Below are positions 51,160 to 61,500 of a DNA stretch of 64,000 nt, one piece after another; the first letter of the stretch is position 1, and every line of letters begins with the position of its first letter. The stretch covers positions 682,001 to 746,000 of the forward strand of contig NZ_QOCL01000003.1 in the NCBI RefSeq assembly GCF_004006665.1. The letters are read 5' to 3'. A model generated the notes under the pieces. The model was not told the DNA's origin. It ran no database searches and was given only the letters and a program-made list of their open reading frames with translations. The stretch is from Halobacteriovorax sp. HLS. GTDB lineage: Bacteria > Bdellovibrionota > Bacteriovoracia > Bacteriovoracales > Bacteriovoracaceae. Position numbers and translations under genes: made by a program.

Positions 51160-52563
51160 CTACTTCAGCTTAAAAGCTGCAAGTTCTTCTCTTAGTCTTC
51201 TTTCAGCATCAGAGAATTTATCTTGAGAATCATCATCTGATTCATTCTTATTTATTAATCCGTGATAAGCAGGAACTGCAGATGCAGATACAAGCTCTTC
51301 TTCATCTTCAGCCTGAAGCTGAATTTCACCACCACTGATAGCTTCAGTAGTCGCAGAAATCATCTCATTAGCCTGCTCTTCAGTGATTTCTAGAAGATCA
51401 ACAAGTTGCTCAGCATCAGCTGCCGCAACATCACCAACGGCCATGAATCCACTTTGAACAAGTACTTGTGCATACGTATCCGTAATAGAAGGTACTTGTA
51501 GAAGATTCTCAACAGATTTTTGAATTTTCTCTTGAAGCTTAGATTTAGAGATAATATTAATTTTATATCCGCTTAGCATCGCCGCTAATCTAACGTTCTG
51601 ACCTCTTCTACCAATTGCAAGAGATAATTGATCTTCCTCAACAACAACATCCATTGTGTGATCTTCGTGATCAATTTGAATATTAGTAATTTCAGATGGC
51701 GCTAAAGCCGCTCTCGCAAATGTATCAACATCATCAGACCACTTTACGATATCTATTTTTTCACCCTGAAGTTCATTTACAACGTTTTGAACTCTAGATC
51801 CTTTCATACCAACACAAGCACCTACAGGATCAATATCCTTATCCACTGAAATAACAGCGATCTTTGCTCTTTGACCTGGCTCACGTGCTGCAGATTTAAT
51901 CTCAATAGTTCCATCTTGAATCTCAGGAACTTCAATTTCAAATAACTTTACAAGAAACAAAGGAGTCGTTCTAGATAGACGAATCTCAGGACCTCTATTA
52001 GTCATAACAACTTCAGTCAAGAAAGCTTGAATTCTATCACCTGGCTTGAAGTTTTCCCCAGGAATAACTTCTCTTCTAGATAGAACAGCGTCCGCCTTTC
52101 CAAGATCTACAACAATATTTCCTCTTTCATATCTTCTAGCGATACCAGTAATTAATTCGCCTTCTTTATGCTTATATTCAGCAAATAGAATCTCTCTTTC
52201 AGCGTCTCTTACTTTTTGAAAAATAATTTGTCTTGCAGTTTGAACATCAACTCTTGAGAAGTTTGGATTCTCAATCTTGATACCAATTTGATCACCAATT
52301 TCAACATCTTCATCTAACTCTTGAGCGTCAGCTAAAGTAATTTCAACAATTGTATCTCTTACTTCATCAACAACATTCTTATATTGAAAAATCTCAATAT
52401 CATCATCACCGTCGTTATAACGAGTTTCATATTCACCTTGTAGTCCAAACTTCTTTCTAGCCGTAACTAAAAATGCCTGCTCAACAGCTTTAATAACGAT
52501 ATCTTTTTCGATACCTCTTTCCTTTCCAAGGGTCTCTATAACTCTTCCAAGTTCAGAAAACAT
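51160..52563 (-). CDS. nusA: Transcription termination/antitermination factor NusA
   Basis: NusA binds RNA polymerase and pauses or shields transcription. I start at 52563 (467 residues), M-F-S-E-L-G-R-V-I-E, because AAGGAAGG is properly spaced there; a longer frame to 52599 overlaps rimP. Domains in order are NTD (1-125), S1 (135-200), KH1 and KH2 (G-R-R-G-Q-N-V-R-L) to about 345, then one helix-hairpin-helix unit. The duplicated C-terminal acidic repeats of E. coli NusA (495 residues) are shorter here. Confidence 0.96.
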   Translation of the reverse strand: MFSELGRVIETLGKERGIEKDIVIKAVEQAFLVTARKKFGLQGEYETRYNDGDDDIEIFQYKNVVDEVRDTIVEITLADAQELDEDVEIGDQIGIKIENPNFSRVDVQTARQIIFQKVRDAEREILFAEYKHKEGELITGIARRYERGNIVVDLGKADAVLSRREVIPGENFKPGDRIQAFLTEVVMTNRGPEIRLSRTTPLFLVKLFEIEVPEIQDGTIEIKSAAREPGQRAKIAVISVDKDIDPVGACVGMKGSRVQNVVNELQGEKIDIVKWSDDVDTFARAALAPSEITNIQIDHEDHTMDVVVEEDQLSLAIGRRGQNVRLAAMLSGYKINIISKSKLQEKIQKSVENLLQVPSITDTYAQVLVQSGFMAVGDVAAADAEQLVDLLEITEEQANEMISATTEAISGGEIQLQAEDEEELVSASAVPAYHGLINKNESDDDSQDKFSDAERRLREELAAFKLK

Positions 52564-52582
52564 ATTCATCCTTCCTTTTGCT

Positions 52583-53104
52583 CTATTCTTGTAAATCAAG
52601 AGCAGGTTCTAAATTCGCTTTTTTAATATCTTCGTAATTAAGTTCAATTTTATAATCTAAAGACTCAATAGTAATTCCTACTTCACTAGCAAGTAATAGC
52701 TTACCAACAATCTTTCTCTCACCCTGTAGCTTCTTAGGCAGACCAGGGTAATTCTCCAGAGTCAAACGCTTCTTAGTCGCAACAAGAATTTCTTTATCTA
52801 GAGACATCTGAAAATGGTCAACAGTATTAAGGTGTCTAAACATACCCGGAGAAGAAACCTCTAAGACTAATTCATTTGGCATCCAATCGGCCTGCTCAAC
52901 AATCGGAGTCATCGCCTTATCAACTTTCGAACAGTCCTCTATTAGAGCAGTACCTGTTTCAGGATTAAGAATAAAAATTCTCAACACGAAAGAGCCTTTT
53001 ATGTATTCAAGGTCGTAGACTTCATAGCCTAACTCTGTACATAACGGAGCACATACTTCGTAAAACTTCTTTTCAATCCCAACTCGTTCTTCTTTTAAAA
53101 CCAT
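52583..53104 (-). CDS. rimP: Ribosome maturation factor RimP
   Basis: The 173 residues show the RimP pattern: G-Y-E-V-Y-D-L-E-Y near the start, a V-L-R-I-F-I block, D-C-S-K-V-D-K-A, L-E-V-S-S-P-G-M-F-R and a small SH3-like C-terminus. It helps assemble the 30S head. It is the first gene of the nusA-infB operon and the next gene's start lies close to its end. Confidence 0.94.
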   Translation of the reverse strand: MVLKEERVGIEKKFYEVCAPLCTELGYEVYDLEYIKGSFVLRIFILNPETGTALIEDCSKVDKAMTPIVEQADWMPNELVLEVSSPGMFRHLNTVDHFQMSLDKEILVATKKRLTLENYPGLPKKLQGERKIVGKLLLASEVGITIESLDYKIELNYEDIKKANLEPALDLQE

Positions 53105-53123
53105 TTTTTCTACTCTAAATAAT

Positions 53124-53148
53124 AAAAAAGGGAAGATTAAATCTTCCC
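53124..53148 (-). terminator. Terminator downstream of rimI
   Basis: GGGAAGAT-TAA-ATCTTCCC (53130-53148) is an eight-pair stem followed by a T-run on minus. It lies between the rimI stop and rimP. An ACTCG...CGAGT dyad lies nearby at about 53170-53192. Confidence 0.85.
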
Positions 53149-53257
53149 TAGTTTCATTTTAAAAATTTGAAACTCGATAATCAAACGAGTACCTGAAGTA
53201 ATCATTTGTTATCTCAATCTATTAATATCAGGATTTCAATTATTTGGCAACTTTACT

Positions 53258-53704
53258 TTAAATAAAAGACTTTTCCATGATATGGGCAGCTGCACCATTT
53301 GAGTAGAAGCTCTTTTGCTTATGAATAAGCTTAAATCCATCCTTAATGTAAAGTGCACTGGCGGCTTCATTACCTTCCTCAACCTCAAGAACGCAACGGT
53401 CTAGACCCATTGCTAGCAATCGATCACAACAATAACCAAGCAAATGAGACGCAACGCCTCCTCGTCTTAACTCAGGACCAACAATAATTTTCAATAAATG
53501 GGCATAGCGATCTTCAGAAAAGAGTTGAAACAACGCAAAGCATCCAACCTCATCATCATAAAATAAATGAAAATAGTTGAAATCAGTTAGGCCGTCCCAT
53601 TTTCTTTCAGTCCATGGAAAAGGAAAGTAATCACGATCAAGTGCTACAATTTTTTTAAATTTACTAGAACATATAGCTTGTAAGCTGGAATCAAAAAAAA
53701 TCAT
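53258..53704 (-). CDS. RimI-like N-acetyltransferase (GNAT)
   Basis: This 148-residue GNAT protein has the acetyl-CoA loop motif V-G-P-E-L-R-R-G-G-V-A-S-H-L, a Pro-rich start (P-F-P-W-T-E-R-K-W, as in RimI), and E-V-E-E-G-N-E-A-A-S-A-L-Y-x-x-x-G-F. RimI acetylates the N-terminus of ribosomal protein S18. The match is good but other Nat-like targets are possible. Its start overlaps the upstream gene's stop. Confidence 0.82.
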   Translation of the reverse strand: MIFFDSSLQAICSSKFKKIVALDRDYFPFPWTERKWDGLTDFNYFHLFYDDEVGCFALFQLFSEDRYAHLLKIIVGPELRRGGVASHLLGYCCDRLLAMGLDRCVLEVEEGNEAASALYIKDGFKLIHKQKSFYSNGAAAHIMEKSFI

Positions 53705-54267
53705 TGGAAATAAACTTGTCCACGCAGCTTTCGGTCAATACCAGAATAAAATATGCGCAATTTCTCGAGAAGATTCTCATCAATAGTAAAAGAATCTCTA
53801 TTTCTTATAAACCTATCCCTTAAATGAAACTCTGATTTGATCATTAACTTCATGGTATTAGATAATTTTGTCGACTTATTGCATTTGCTAAAACCGATAG
53901 AGTTTAAATTATCTTGCGAGACATTTATAGATATGGGTACAGAATAGAGAAGCATTTTATGAAGTATCATTAACTTCTCTAATTGCTCCTGTCTTCTTCC
54001 AAGAGCACTATAGTCCGGCAAGAAAGAGTTAAACTCTTCATATTCACGTTTTGAGATTTTCAAACTGGTTAAGAGAAGACTTTTTTGGTCTAAGCATCTA
54101 AAGACAGATAAATCTTTTAGAGATTCATTTATATCGCTAAGATAGTAGACCTGCTCTTCTATCTTAAATATCGCCATATCTTTTGATTTGTCAGTTGTAG
54201 ATAAAATAGTTGAGGCCAGAACACTGGCCTCAAAAAAGATAAAAATAATTATCAGTAGATACTTCAT
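53701..54267 (-). CDS. Exported protein of unknown function
   Basis: This 188-residue protein has a signal peptide (I-F-F-E-A-S-V-L-A-S, cut near residue 18) and no recognisable domain. The mature part is mostly helical with basic patches (R-x-R-D-R-F-I-R-N-R-D-S). Its stop overlaps the rimI start. It is nine bases downstream of the TPR regulator gene and probably cotranscribed. Confidence 0.65.
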   Translation of the reverse strand: MKYLLIIIFIFFEASVLASTILSTTDKSKDMAIFKIEEQVYYLSDINESLKDLSVFRCLDQKSLLLTSLKISKREYEEFNSFLPDYSALGRRQEQLEKLMILHKMLLYSVPISINVSQDNLNSIGFSKCNKSTKLSNTMKLMIKSEFHLRDRFIRNRDSFTIDENLLEKLRIFYSGIDRKLRGQVYFQ

Positions 54268-54275
54268 AGATCTAA

Positions 54276-55547
54276 CTATACAGGAGAACTCAACTCAACG
54301 TTAGCGATAGTTTTATCATCAACGTTTTTTGTCTCCATATGGAATCTAATTTTTGTAAGAGGGTTAAATGTATATCCATCCTTACCTCTGATGATATACT
54401 TTCTCTTTTCACCCTTAACATTCTTAGGTTCTATCAGTTTTCTAAGTCTAGAAACACTTGTGTAGATCAATTTATCGTGAATAAGTGGATTATACTCATC
54501 TTTCCAAATTGATTTAGCCAGTTGTTCTTTATCATAGTAAGAGCCAGAATTCTTAGCTAATAAGAACAAGATCTCAAGTAATACAAATCTATGTTTAAAA
54601 TCAATTGTTCCTAAGTTTCTCTCTTTAACTTTTCTGTTGTTACGATCTAAATAGAGATCAACACTCGAGTCGTTAACCTCTTCTATCTCAGAAGAAAGAA
54701 GGTTTGAAAGTCTCTTAAAGACAGTCGGATCAATGGACTCATTAGCTAAATTGAAATACTCAAGGGCCTTATCAAAGTCCCCCATATTCTTATAAACATT
54801 ACCTTTACCAAGAAGAATGTAACCAAATAGGTTCCAACACTTCTTACTTTGCAATGTCTGATTCGCAAGTTTGAAAAACTTAAGAGAATTATCAAAGTCT
54901 TCTAGTTCAAGATAAACCTTAGCAGAGAATAAGAACATTGCTCCACTTAGATAGTCTTTCTTTAATATGGCCATTAACTGATTTAGTTGCCCTAGATAAT
55001 CTAGCGCACCTTCATAATTCTTTCTAACGTAACAATTATTAGCTAAGGCAAGAAGAGTTTTAGCAAGAATATCAGGCTCATTTTCTTCTTTTGATTTTTT
55101 ATAGGCCAATTGGAAGTTATCAAACGCTTCTTGAAAGTTTCCACCATAGTTCTTTACAATTCCAACATTATAAAAATATTCAGAATTTAAAGAACCTAGA
55201 ACTTGAGTTAAGTCATCAACCAGCTCTTCAGCAAGTGAAATATATTTAGTGGCCTTTTCATCTTCTAATTTTTCAGAAGATATTCTAATTAAAAAGCCTA
55301 AAATTTTAAAAATAGAGAATGTATCACGTGGTCTTTCAGCGCAATTAAGTGACTTAATGAAGTTTTCTTCAGCTGCCTCTAAATCAGATTTATCGTAATG
55401 AAGCTTACCAAGTTGATAAAAGGAACGACCTATTTCTCTTTTAGATAAAGATTCTTCATTTGGAATAAAGTCTTCATTAAAATTGTAGAAAGCAATAGAT
55501 GTTTCCGCTTCAGCGATTCGACCCATTTCCAAATTTTCATTCATCAT
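54276..55547 (-). CDS. TPR protein with C-terminal winged-helix DNA-binding domain
   Basis: This 423-residue protein has about seven tetratricopeptide-like helices (A-L-E-Y-F-N-L-A, Y-x-x-A-L-x-Y) over residues 30-290. A winged helix like that of OmpR/PhoB follows at about 310-395 (F-V-L-L-E-I-L-F-L-L-A, T-S-V-S-R-L-R-K-L-I-E-P, I-R-G-K-D-G-Y-T-F). There is no phospho-receiver, so activity may be set by protein partners through the repeats. This architecture is common in Bacteriovorax relatives, and the targets are unknown. Confidence 0.85.
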   Translation of the reverse strand: MMNENLEMGRIAEAETSIAFYNFNEDFIPNEESLSKREIGRSFYQLGKLHYDKSDLEAAEENFIKSLNCAERPRDTFSIFKILGFLIRISSEKLEDEKATKYISLAEELVDDLTQVLGSLNSEYFYNVGIVKNYGGNFQEAFDNFQLAYKKSKEENEPDILAKTLLALANNCYVRKNYEGALDYLGQLNQLMAILKKDYLSGAMFLFSAKVYLELEDFDNSLKFFKLANQTLQSKKCWNLFGYILLGKGNVYKNMGDFDKALEYFNLANESIDPTVFKRLSNLLSSEIEEVNDSSVDLYLDRNNRKVKERNLGTIDFKHRFVLLEILFLLAKNSGSYYDKEQLAKSIWKDEYNPLIHDKLIYTSVSRLRKLIEPKNVKGEKRKYIIRGKDGYTFNPLTKIRFHMETKNVDDKTIANVELSSPV

Positions 55548-55774
55548 AATTCGTCCCCTAAGGTAGTATGAAAAACCGCTATTAAATAGCTCACCTATTC
55601 AAGCACTTATAAAATAGGTCTGCAAGTTGATATCATAAAATAGCGCCACAAGTCAAAAAAACATATAGAGATTGTAATTTTTCTAATTCTAACTCATTGA
55701 TTAATGGAATCTACGTTGATAAAGTGTGAAATTATTATAATAAGATAACTAACGTAATTTCGGAGCTTTATTCC

Positions 55775-57529
55775 ATGGCCAATTTCAAACTCGATACAAT
55801 AAGACACTCAAGCGCACATTTAATGGCCCAGGCCATATCGAGAGTCTTTCCAAATACCCATATTCAGTTTGGTATTGGTCCAGTTATTGAGCATGGGTTC
55901 TACTATGATATAGATATGGATCATCGCCTAGTTGAGGAAGATCTAGAGAAAATTGAAAAAGAAATGGCAAAGATCATCTCAGAAGGGCTAGAGATTGAAA
56001 GAAAGGTTATGTCTAGACAAGAAGCCTTAGATTTCTTCGAAAGCAAAAATGATGCTCTTAAGATAGATCTAATATCTAGCTTACCAGAAGATGAAGAAAT
56101 AAGCTGCTATCAGCAAGGTGAGTTTATCGACCTTTGCCGAGGGCCACACGTTGAGAACACAAAGCAAATCCCACAACACTTCAAACTCTTAAGTATTGCT
56201 GGAGCTTATTGGCGTGGTGATGAAAAGAATAAAATGCTTCAAAGAGTTTATGCAGCTTGTTTTGCAGATAGAAAAGAGCTTAAAAAGCATTTAACTTATC
56301 TTGAAGAGGCCAAGAAAAGAGACCATAGAAAACTTGGTAAAGAGCTAGAGCTTTTTCACTTTAACTCAGTAGCTCCAGCCTCTCCATTCTTTATGCCAAA
56401 GGGAGCCTTTGTTTATAATAAGCTAATTGAATTTATGCGCGAAATTTATAGAATTTATGATTATCAAGAAGTCATAACGCCGCAAATTCTAGACTCCGAA
56501 CTATGGCACACTTCAGGTCACTACGAACATTATAAAGACAATATGTACTTCTCAAATATCGATGAAAGAGAGTACGCAGTTAAACCTATGAACTGTCCTT
56601 GTCACATGCTCATGTTCAAACACTATAAGTATTCTTATAGAGATTTACCAATGAGATATGCTGACTTTGGAAGACTTCATCGCTATGAAAAAGCAGGGGC
56701 CGTTACGGGATTAACTAGAGTAAGAACTTTTTGCCAAGATGATGCACATATCTTTATAGATATGGAGAGAATTCAAGGCGAAATTTCAATGCTTATGGAT
56801 ATGTTCTTTACTTGTTATGAGCACTTCGGATTTACTGGAATAAAAGTAAACCTATCAACAAGACCTGAGAAGAAATCTGGTGATGATGCTACTTGGGATA
56901 AGGCAGAATCAGCTCTAGAAGAAGCCCTTAAAAAAAGTGGTCATAAATACTTTATAAAAGAAGGTGATGGTGCTTTCTACGGACCAAAGATTGATGTTGA
57001 AATAAGTGATGCAATTGGTAGATATTATCAACTTGGAACAATTCAGCTAGATTTCCAACTTCCAGAGAGATTTGGGCTAACGTACACAAATACTGAAGGT
57101 AATGAAGAAAAACCTGTTGTCATCCACCGTGCCCTACTCGGTTCATTAGAGAGATTCTTCGGAGTATACCTAGAGCACGTTGCCGGAGTATTTCCTTTTT
57201 GGCTCGCGCCAGAACAAGCGATAATCGTACCGGTTAACAATGATGCTCATCTAGAGTTTGCACAACAACTTCAAAGAGATCTATTCAACAAAGGTCTAAG
57301 AATTAAGATCGATGATAGAAATGAGTCAATGGGCTACAAGACGAGACAGATTCAACAATCTAAAGCACCTTATATGTTAGTAATTGGTGATAGAGAAATG
57401 GAGTCAAACTCAGTAAATATTAGAAAATATGGTGAAAAGAAGTCCGAATCTATGTCTATTGAAAAATTGACTGAACACTTCGTTGAGTTGAATAATCAAT
57501 TCATGCCTGAAAAGTTGAGATCAAAATAG
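55775..57529 (+). CDS. thrS: Threonyl-tRNA synthetase lacking the TGS domain
   Basis: The 584-residue class II synthetase has the editing domain (H11-S-S-A-H15 and C-R-G-P-H), motif 2 (F-G-x-x-H-R-Y-E-x-x-G), the zinc Cys (M-N-C-P-C-H) and the anticodon domain at the end. The usual N-terminal TGS domain (about 60 residues in E. coli, 642 total) is missing; the ATG starts right at the editing domain. The gap to the upstream divergent gene (55548-55774) holds no TGS-like frame. It shares a base with the ddl start. Confidence 0.95.
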   Translation: MANFKLDTIRHSSAHLMAQAISRVFPNTHIQFGIGPVIEHGFYYDIDMDHRLVEEDLEKIEKEMAKIISEGLEIERKVMSRQEALDFFESKNDALKIDLISSLPEDEEISCYQQGEFIDLCRGPHVENTKQIPQHFKLLSIAGAYWRGDEKNKMLQRVYAACFADRKELKKHLTYLEEAKKRDHRKLGKELELFHFNSVAPASPFFMPKGAFVYNKLIEFMREIYRIYDYQEVITPQILDSELWHTSGHYEHYKDNMYFSNIDEREYAVKPMNCPCHMLMFKHYKYSYRDLPMRYADFGRLHRYEKAGAVTGLTRVRTFCQDDAHIFIDMERIQGEISMLMDMFFTCYEHFGFTGIKVNLSTRPEKKSGDDATWDKAESALEEALKKSGHKYFIKEGDGAFYGPKIDVEISDAIGRYYQLGTIQLDFQLPERFGLTYTNTEGNEEKPVVIHRALLGSLERFFGVYLEHVAGVFPFWLAPEQAIIVPVNNDAHLEFAQQLQRDLFNKGLRIKIDDRNESMGYKTRQIQQSKAPYMLVIGDREMESNSVNIRKYGEKKSESMSIEKLTEHFVELNNQFMPEKLRSK

Positions 57530-58518
57530 TGAAGAATATTCTCTTACTATGTGGTGGTGGTGGAAGCGAGCACGAAATCTCGCTTCTTTCTGCTAAATAT
57601 ATTTTTGATACGTTAGCAACTTGTGACGATTATAAAGTATTCAAAGTAGAGATTCTTCGAAATGGAGATAGGATCGATCAAGACGGTTATCTTTGTGAAC
57701 TTAGAAAGGCCGGTGAAATTTTTTATCCACACAGTGAAGAAATTCACAAACTAGACTTCGCCATTCCATGCATTCATGGACCACCTGGTGAAAATGGCAT
57801 CATTCAGTCTATTTTTGAACTAATGGGTCTTCCCTATCTTGGTGTCGGACCTGAAGCGAGCCAGATTTGCTTCAATAAAGTTTCAACTAAATTATGGCTA
57901 GATGCTCTTCAAATTCCAAATACTGAGTATATTTTTCTTGGTGAATTCAACGAAGTCAATAAACATAGAGCACAAGTCTTTTTCGATCAACATAAAGACA
58001 TCTACATAAAAGCAGCAAGTCAAGGTTCATCCGTAGGCTGCTATCATGTCAATAAAGAAGAGTACTTAGAAAAATCCTTAACAGAAGCGTTTAAATTCTC
58101 TGATTTTGTCCTCATTGAAAAAACTCAAAAGGCCAGAGAATTAGAAATTTCAGTTTACGAATATGAAGGGCAAATTCATGCTTCACTACCTGGTGAGATA
58201 ATATGTCCTGATGGGTTTTATACTTTTGAACAAAAGTATTCAAAAGAAAGTAAAACTCACACAGATATAGTGGCCAAGAATATTCCCCAAAAAATTTCTG
58301 ACGAAATGAAAGATATGGCCATAAAAGCATTTAGAGGTCTTAAACTTAAACACTTATCTAGAGTTGACTTCTTTTTAACTGACGATGGGAAAGTATTTAT
58401 AAACGAGATCAATACATTCCCAGGAATGACTCCGATTTCAATGTTTCCAAAAATGATGGAAAACAATGGTCACAAATTTAAAACGTACTTAAATAATATA
58501 ATTCAATCTTCGACATAG
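57529..58518 (+). CDS. ddl: D-alanine--D-alanine ligase
   Basis: This 329-residue ATP-grasp enzyme joins two D-Ala for peptidoglycan. Marks are G-G-G-G-S-E-H-E-I-S, H-G-P-P-G-E-N-G-I-I-Q, the K-A-A-S-Q-G-S-S-V-G loop, R-E-L-E-I-S-V-Y and F-I-N-E-I-N-T-F-P-G-M-T. It begins at a GTG sharing the last base of the thrS stop. It leads into the aminotransferase operon after 11 bases. Confidence 0.95.
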   Translation: MKNILLLCGGGGSEHEISLLSAKYIFDTLATCDDYKVFKVEILRNGDRIDQDGYLCELRKAGEIFYPHSEEIHKLDFAIPCIHGPPGENGIIQSIFELMGLPYLGVGPEASQICFNKVSTKLWLDALQIPNTEYIFLGEFNEVNKHRAQVFFDQHKDIYIKAASQGSSVGCYHVNKEEYLEKSLTEAFKFSDFVLIEKTQKARELEISVYEYEGQIHASLPGEIICPDGFYTFEQKYSKESKTHTDIVAKNIPQKISDEMKDMAIKAFRGLKLKHLSRVDFFLTDDGKVFINEINTFPGMTPISMFPKMMENNGHKFKTYLNNIIQSST

Positions 58519-58529
58519 ACGAGGCGACA

Positions 58530-61500
58530 ATGAAATTAGAACTCATAAACAAATCAAGCGAAACTCACTCAAAAGAAATTCTTCAAAGCTATTACAAAAA
58601 CAATCTCATACCACCTGAAAAGAAAAACTACTTAACTAACCTAGAATCTTCAACTGGACCATTCTTGGCGATAGAAGGTTCAAATGGCACAACTCAATAT
58701 ATGATGGACGCCGCTTCACAAATCGCAACATTAGGACTTGGTTTTTCTCCTAGTGTTTTCTTTGGAACGGCCCACTACTTAGAAACCTGGTTAAATAACA
58801 AAGATGGTAAAGAATTTAAGAGCATTCGTGCTGCGTTTGAATCTTTCTTAAAAAGAAAATCAGGATTCAAAAATTTAGATTTAACTATTTGCAACTCTGG
58901 AGCTGAAGCAAATGAAATAGCACTTGGTTACTGTTACCGTTCAAGACATAACTTAGGCGCCAACAAGGTGCTTGCCTTCGAAGGAAGTTTTCATGGGAGG
59001 ATGATGGTAACACTCTCTAGTACATGGAATAAGACCAAGAGAATTCCATTTGAGTGGCCAGAGCATGAAACTATTTACTGTCCATTTCCAGGCCTTGACA
59101 CAGATGAAATCCTTGTTCCTTCTCCTGATGGATGGCAAGAGTTCTGGGAAAACTCAAGCTCTAATGAACTTGAAGTACCTGTCCATTGGTTACAAGATCC
59201 ACAGGTAGCAAAGGAAGTTGCCTCACTATTAAGCGTAAAAGAACAACTTAGAACTAATAAAATATTTGCAATTATTGTTGAGCCTATGCAGTGTGAAGGT
59301 GGAGATTGCTATGCAAGCGGTAGATTCAACGAGGCATTAATATCGCTTGCTCATAGCTATCATGTGAAAGTTGTTCACGATGAAGTCCAAACAGGTTTCC
59401 ACCTAGGAAAGGAGTTCTTCTGGCATCGTGAATTAAATATGAAAAACTCTAAATCAGAGTTATTATCGCCAGACTACGTAGTTTGCGCAAAAAAAGCACA
59501 AGTAGGACTAGTTCTTTCCCATGAAAATATATGGGGAAGAAATAAGTATGAAGAATTTCAAGTTGCCTCAGTTGTGAGAGGATACCTCCACGCGATTGCA
59601 CTTGATCAATCTCAAGACAAAATTGTTGAACTAGAAAATACAGCTAGGACGGAACTTGAAAAGCTCGTTAAGAAATTTCCAGAAAAAATAACAAGACCAA
59701 GAGCGAATGGAATGGCTTTTGCTTTTGAAGTTCCTAGCGCACAAGACTCACTAGAGTTTATTTCTAAAAGATTCGATCATGGCCTTTTATACTATCCTGC
59801 CGGAGAAAAAACACTTCGTTTCAGATTAAATACTAGCTTCACAAAAGAAGATATTAAATTTCTTTTTGAACGAATTGAAGTAATGGCAAAGAGTATTTTC
59901 AATAATGAACAAGAGACATTTGTAACTCATATTGAAACTAAATCTAGAGATTCTGAAATAATTTATGAGTGGCAAAAGCTTCTTACAAAGCTTAAGTTAA
60001 ATGCACTAAAGAAGAGTGATTTAAAAAGCTCTGAGAATCTAGACTCTATTCTAAAACTATTTAGCAAATCTTGTGACAAAGAATTATTTATAATTGATAG
60101 CTCAAATTTTGAAGACTGGCGTACACAGATAGAACAGATTCAAAAAGATATCTACGAGCCAACTCGACAGACTGATATAGGTGTTTTCGAAAAAAGTGCT
60201 CAACATAAGAACTCAGTTGCGATTGGTGTGAAGGAAGATGACAAACTACTAGCTATTGCCTTTAGCTCGCCCCTAGCAATCAATCCACTAGAAAGAGGTG
60301 TAAGAAAAGATCCATATATTGATAATGATAATGTTCTCTACATGATCGACTCAACTGTTACCGAAGCGTTACAAGGTAGAGGCCTTGGAAGAGTTTTAAA
60401 GTACGCTCTTACCGCTATCGCGATGACTAAGGAAACTCAAAGGATACATGGAAGAAACCGTGACCGCATGGCCGCAAGTATGTTAAATATCAACTTATCC
60501 CTCGGCGCATATGAACTGATGTATATGAAAGAGGATTACCCTGATTTTGAAGAATACAGAGATGTTTTCTACTATACATCTACTACGAAATGGAAAGAGC
60601 TGCCACTAAATCTAAGTAATGCTATACAATCACCTCTTTGTTCGAGTGACTTAACAGATTCATATATTGAGGAGCAGCTATCATTTCTCGTTAACAAAGT
60701 ATGTCTATCTAACTTTGTTTCCCAGAGATTTTTAGATCAGTTAAGATCACTTACATCTTTGCTGCCAAAGACTATGCAGCATGCATATACGACTTCAGGT
60801 CAGTCTGAATGTGTAGATAAAGTGGCCAAAACAATTTGGTATTGTGCTGAAAACAAAGACAATCATATGATAACTTTTGCGGATCATTTTTTTGGAAATG
60901 GAAGCTTTTTAGCTAGATCTTTGAGCTATCAAAAGGATAAGTTCTTTAATGTTTCTCATTTAGCAAATCCAACAGAAGACACTATTCAGGACGTTCTTGA
61001 CGAAGTCGAAGAGAAGCTAAAGCAAGGAGCAAAAGGTGGTGTTTGGATTGAGCCAATTCAACAAAAGACAATGAAGAGAACTCCAAGAGAATTTCTAAAA
61101 AAACTAAAAGTATTATGCGAAAAATATAAAACTAAACTTATATATAATGAAACAGCATCTGCATGCTATCGCTATGATAACTCAAACTTCTTTACTTCAA
61201 ACATCGAAGAGCTTGCTCCTAATGCAGCAATATGTTTTCTAGGTGGCCAAGCAGGTCTTTGCTTTACTAACAAAGATATCTTCATAGATAAGCCTCTAAT
61301 GCTAATTAGTACTTGGGATGGTGATGAATTCTCTCTATCGAACTTCAATTATGCTACAGGCTTAATTAATAGTGATCTTGAAAATTTCACACAAGTGAAA
61401 ATAGATTTTACAAATAAGTTAACAGAAATTCTTTCTTCATATGATATTGAAGAAATGGAACTAGAAAATGGCGTTGGATACTTTATAGGTAATATTTCAA

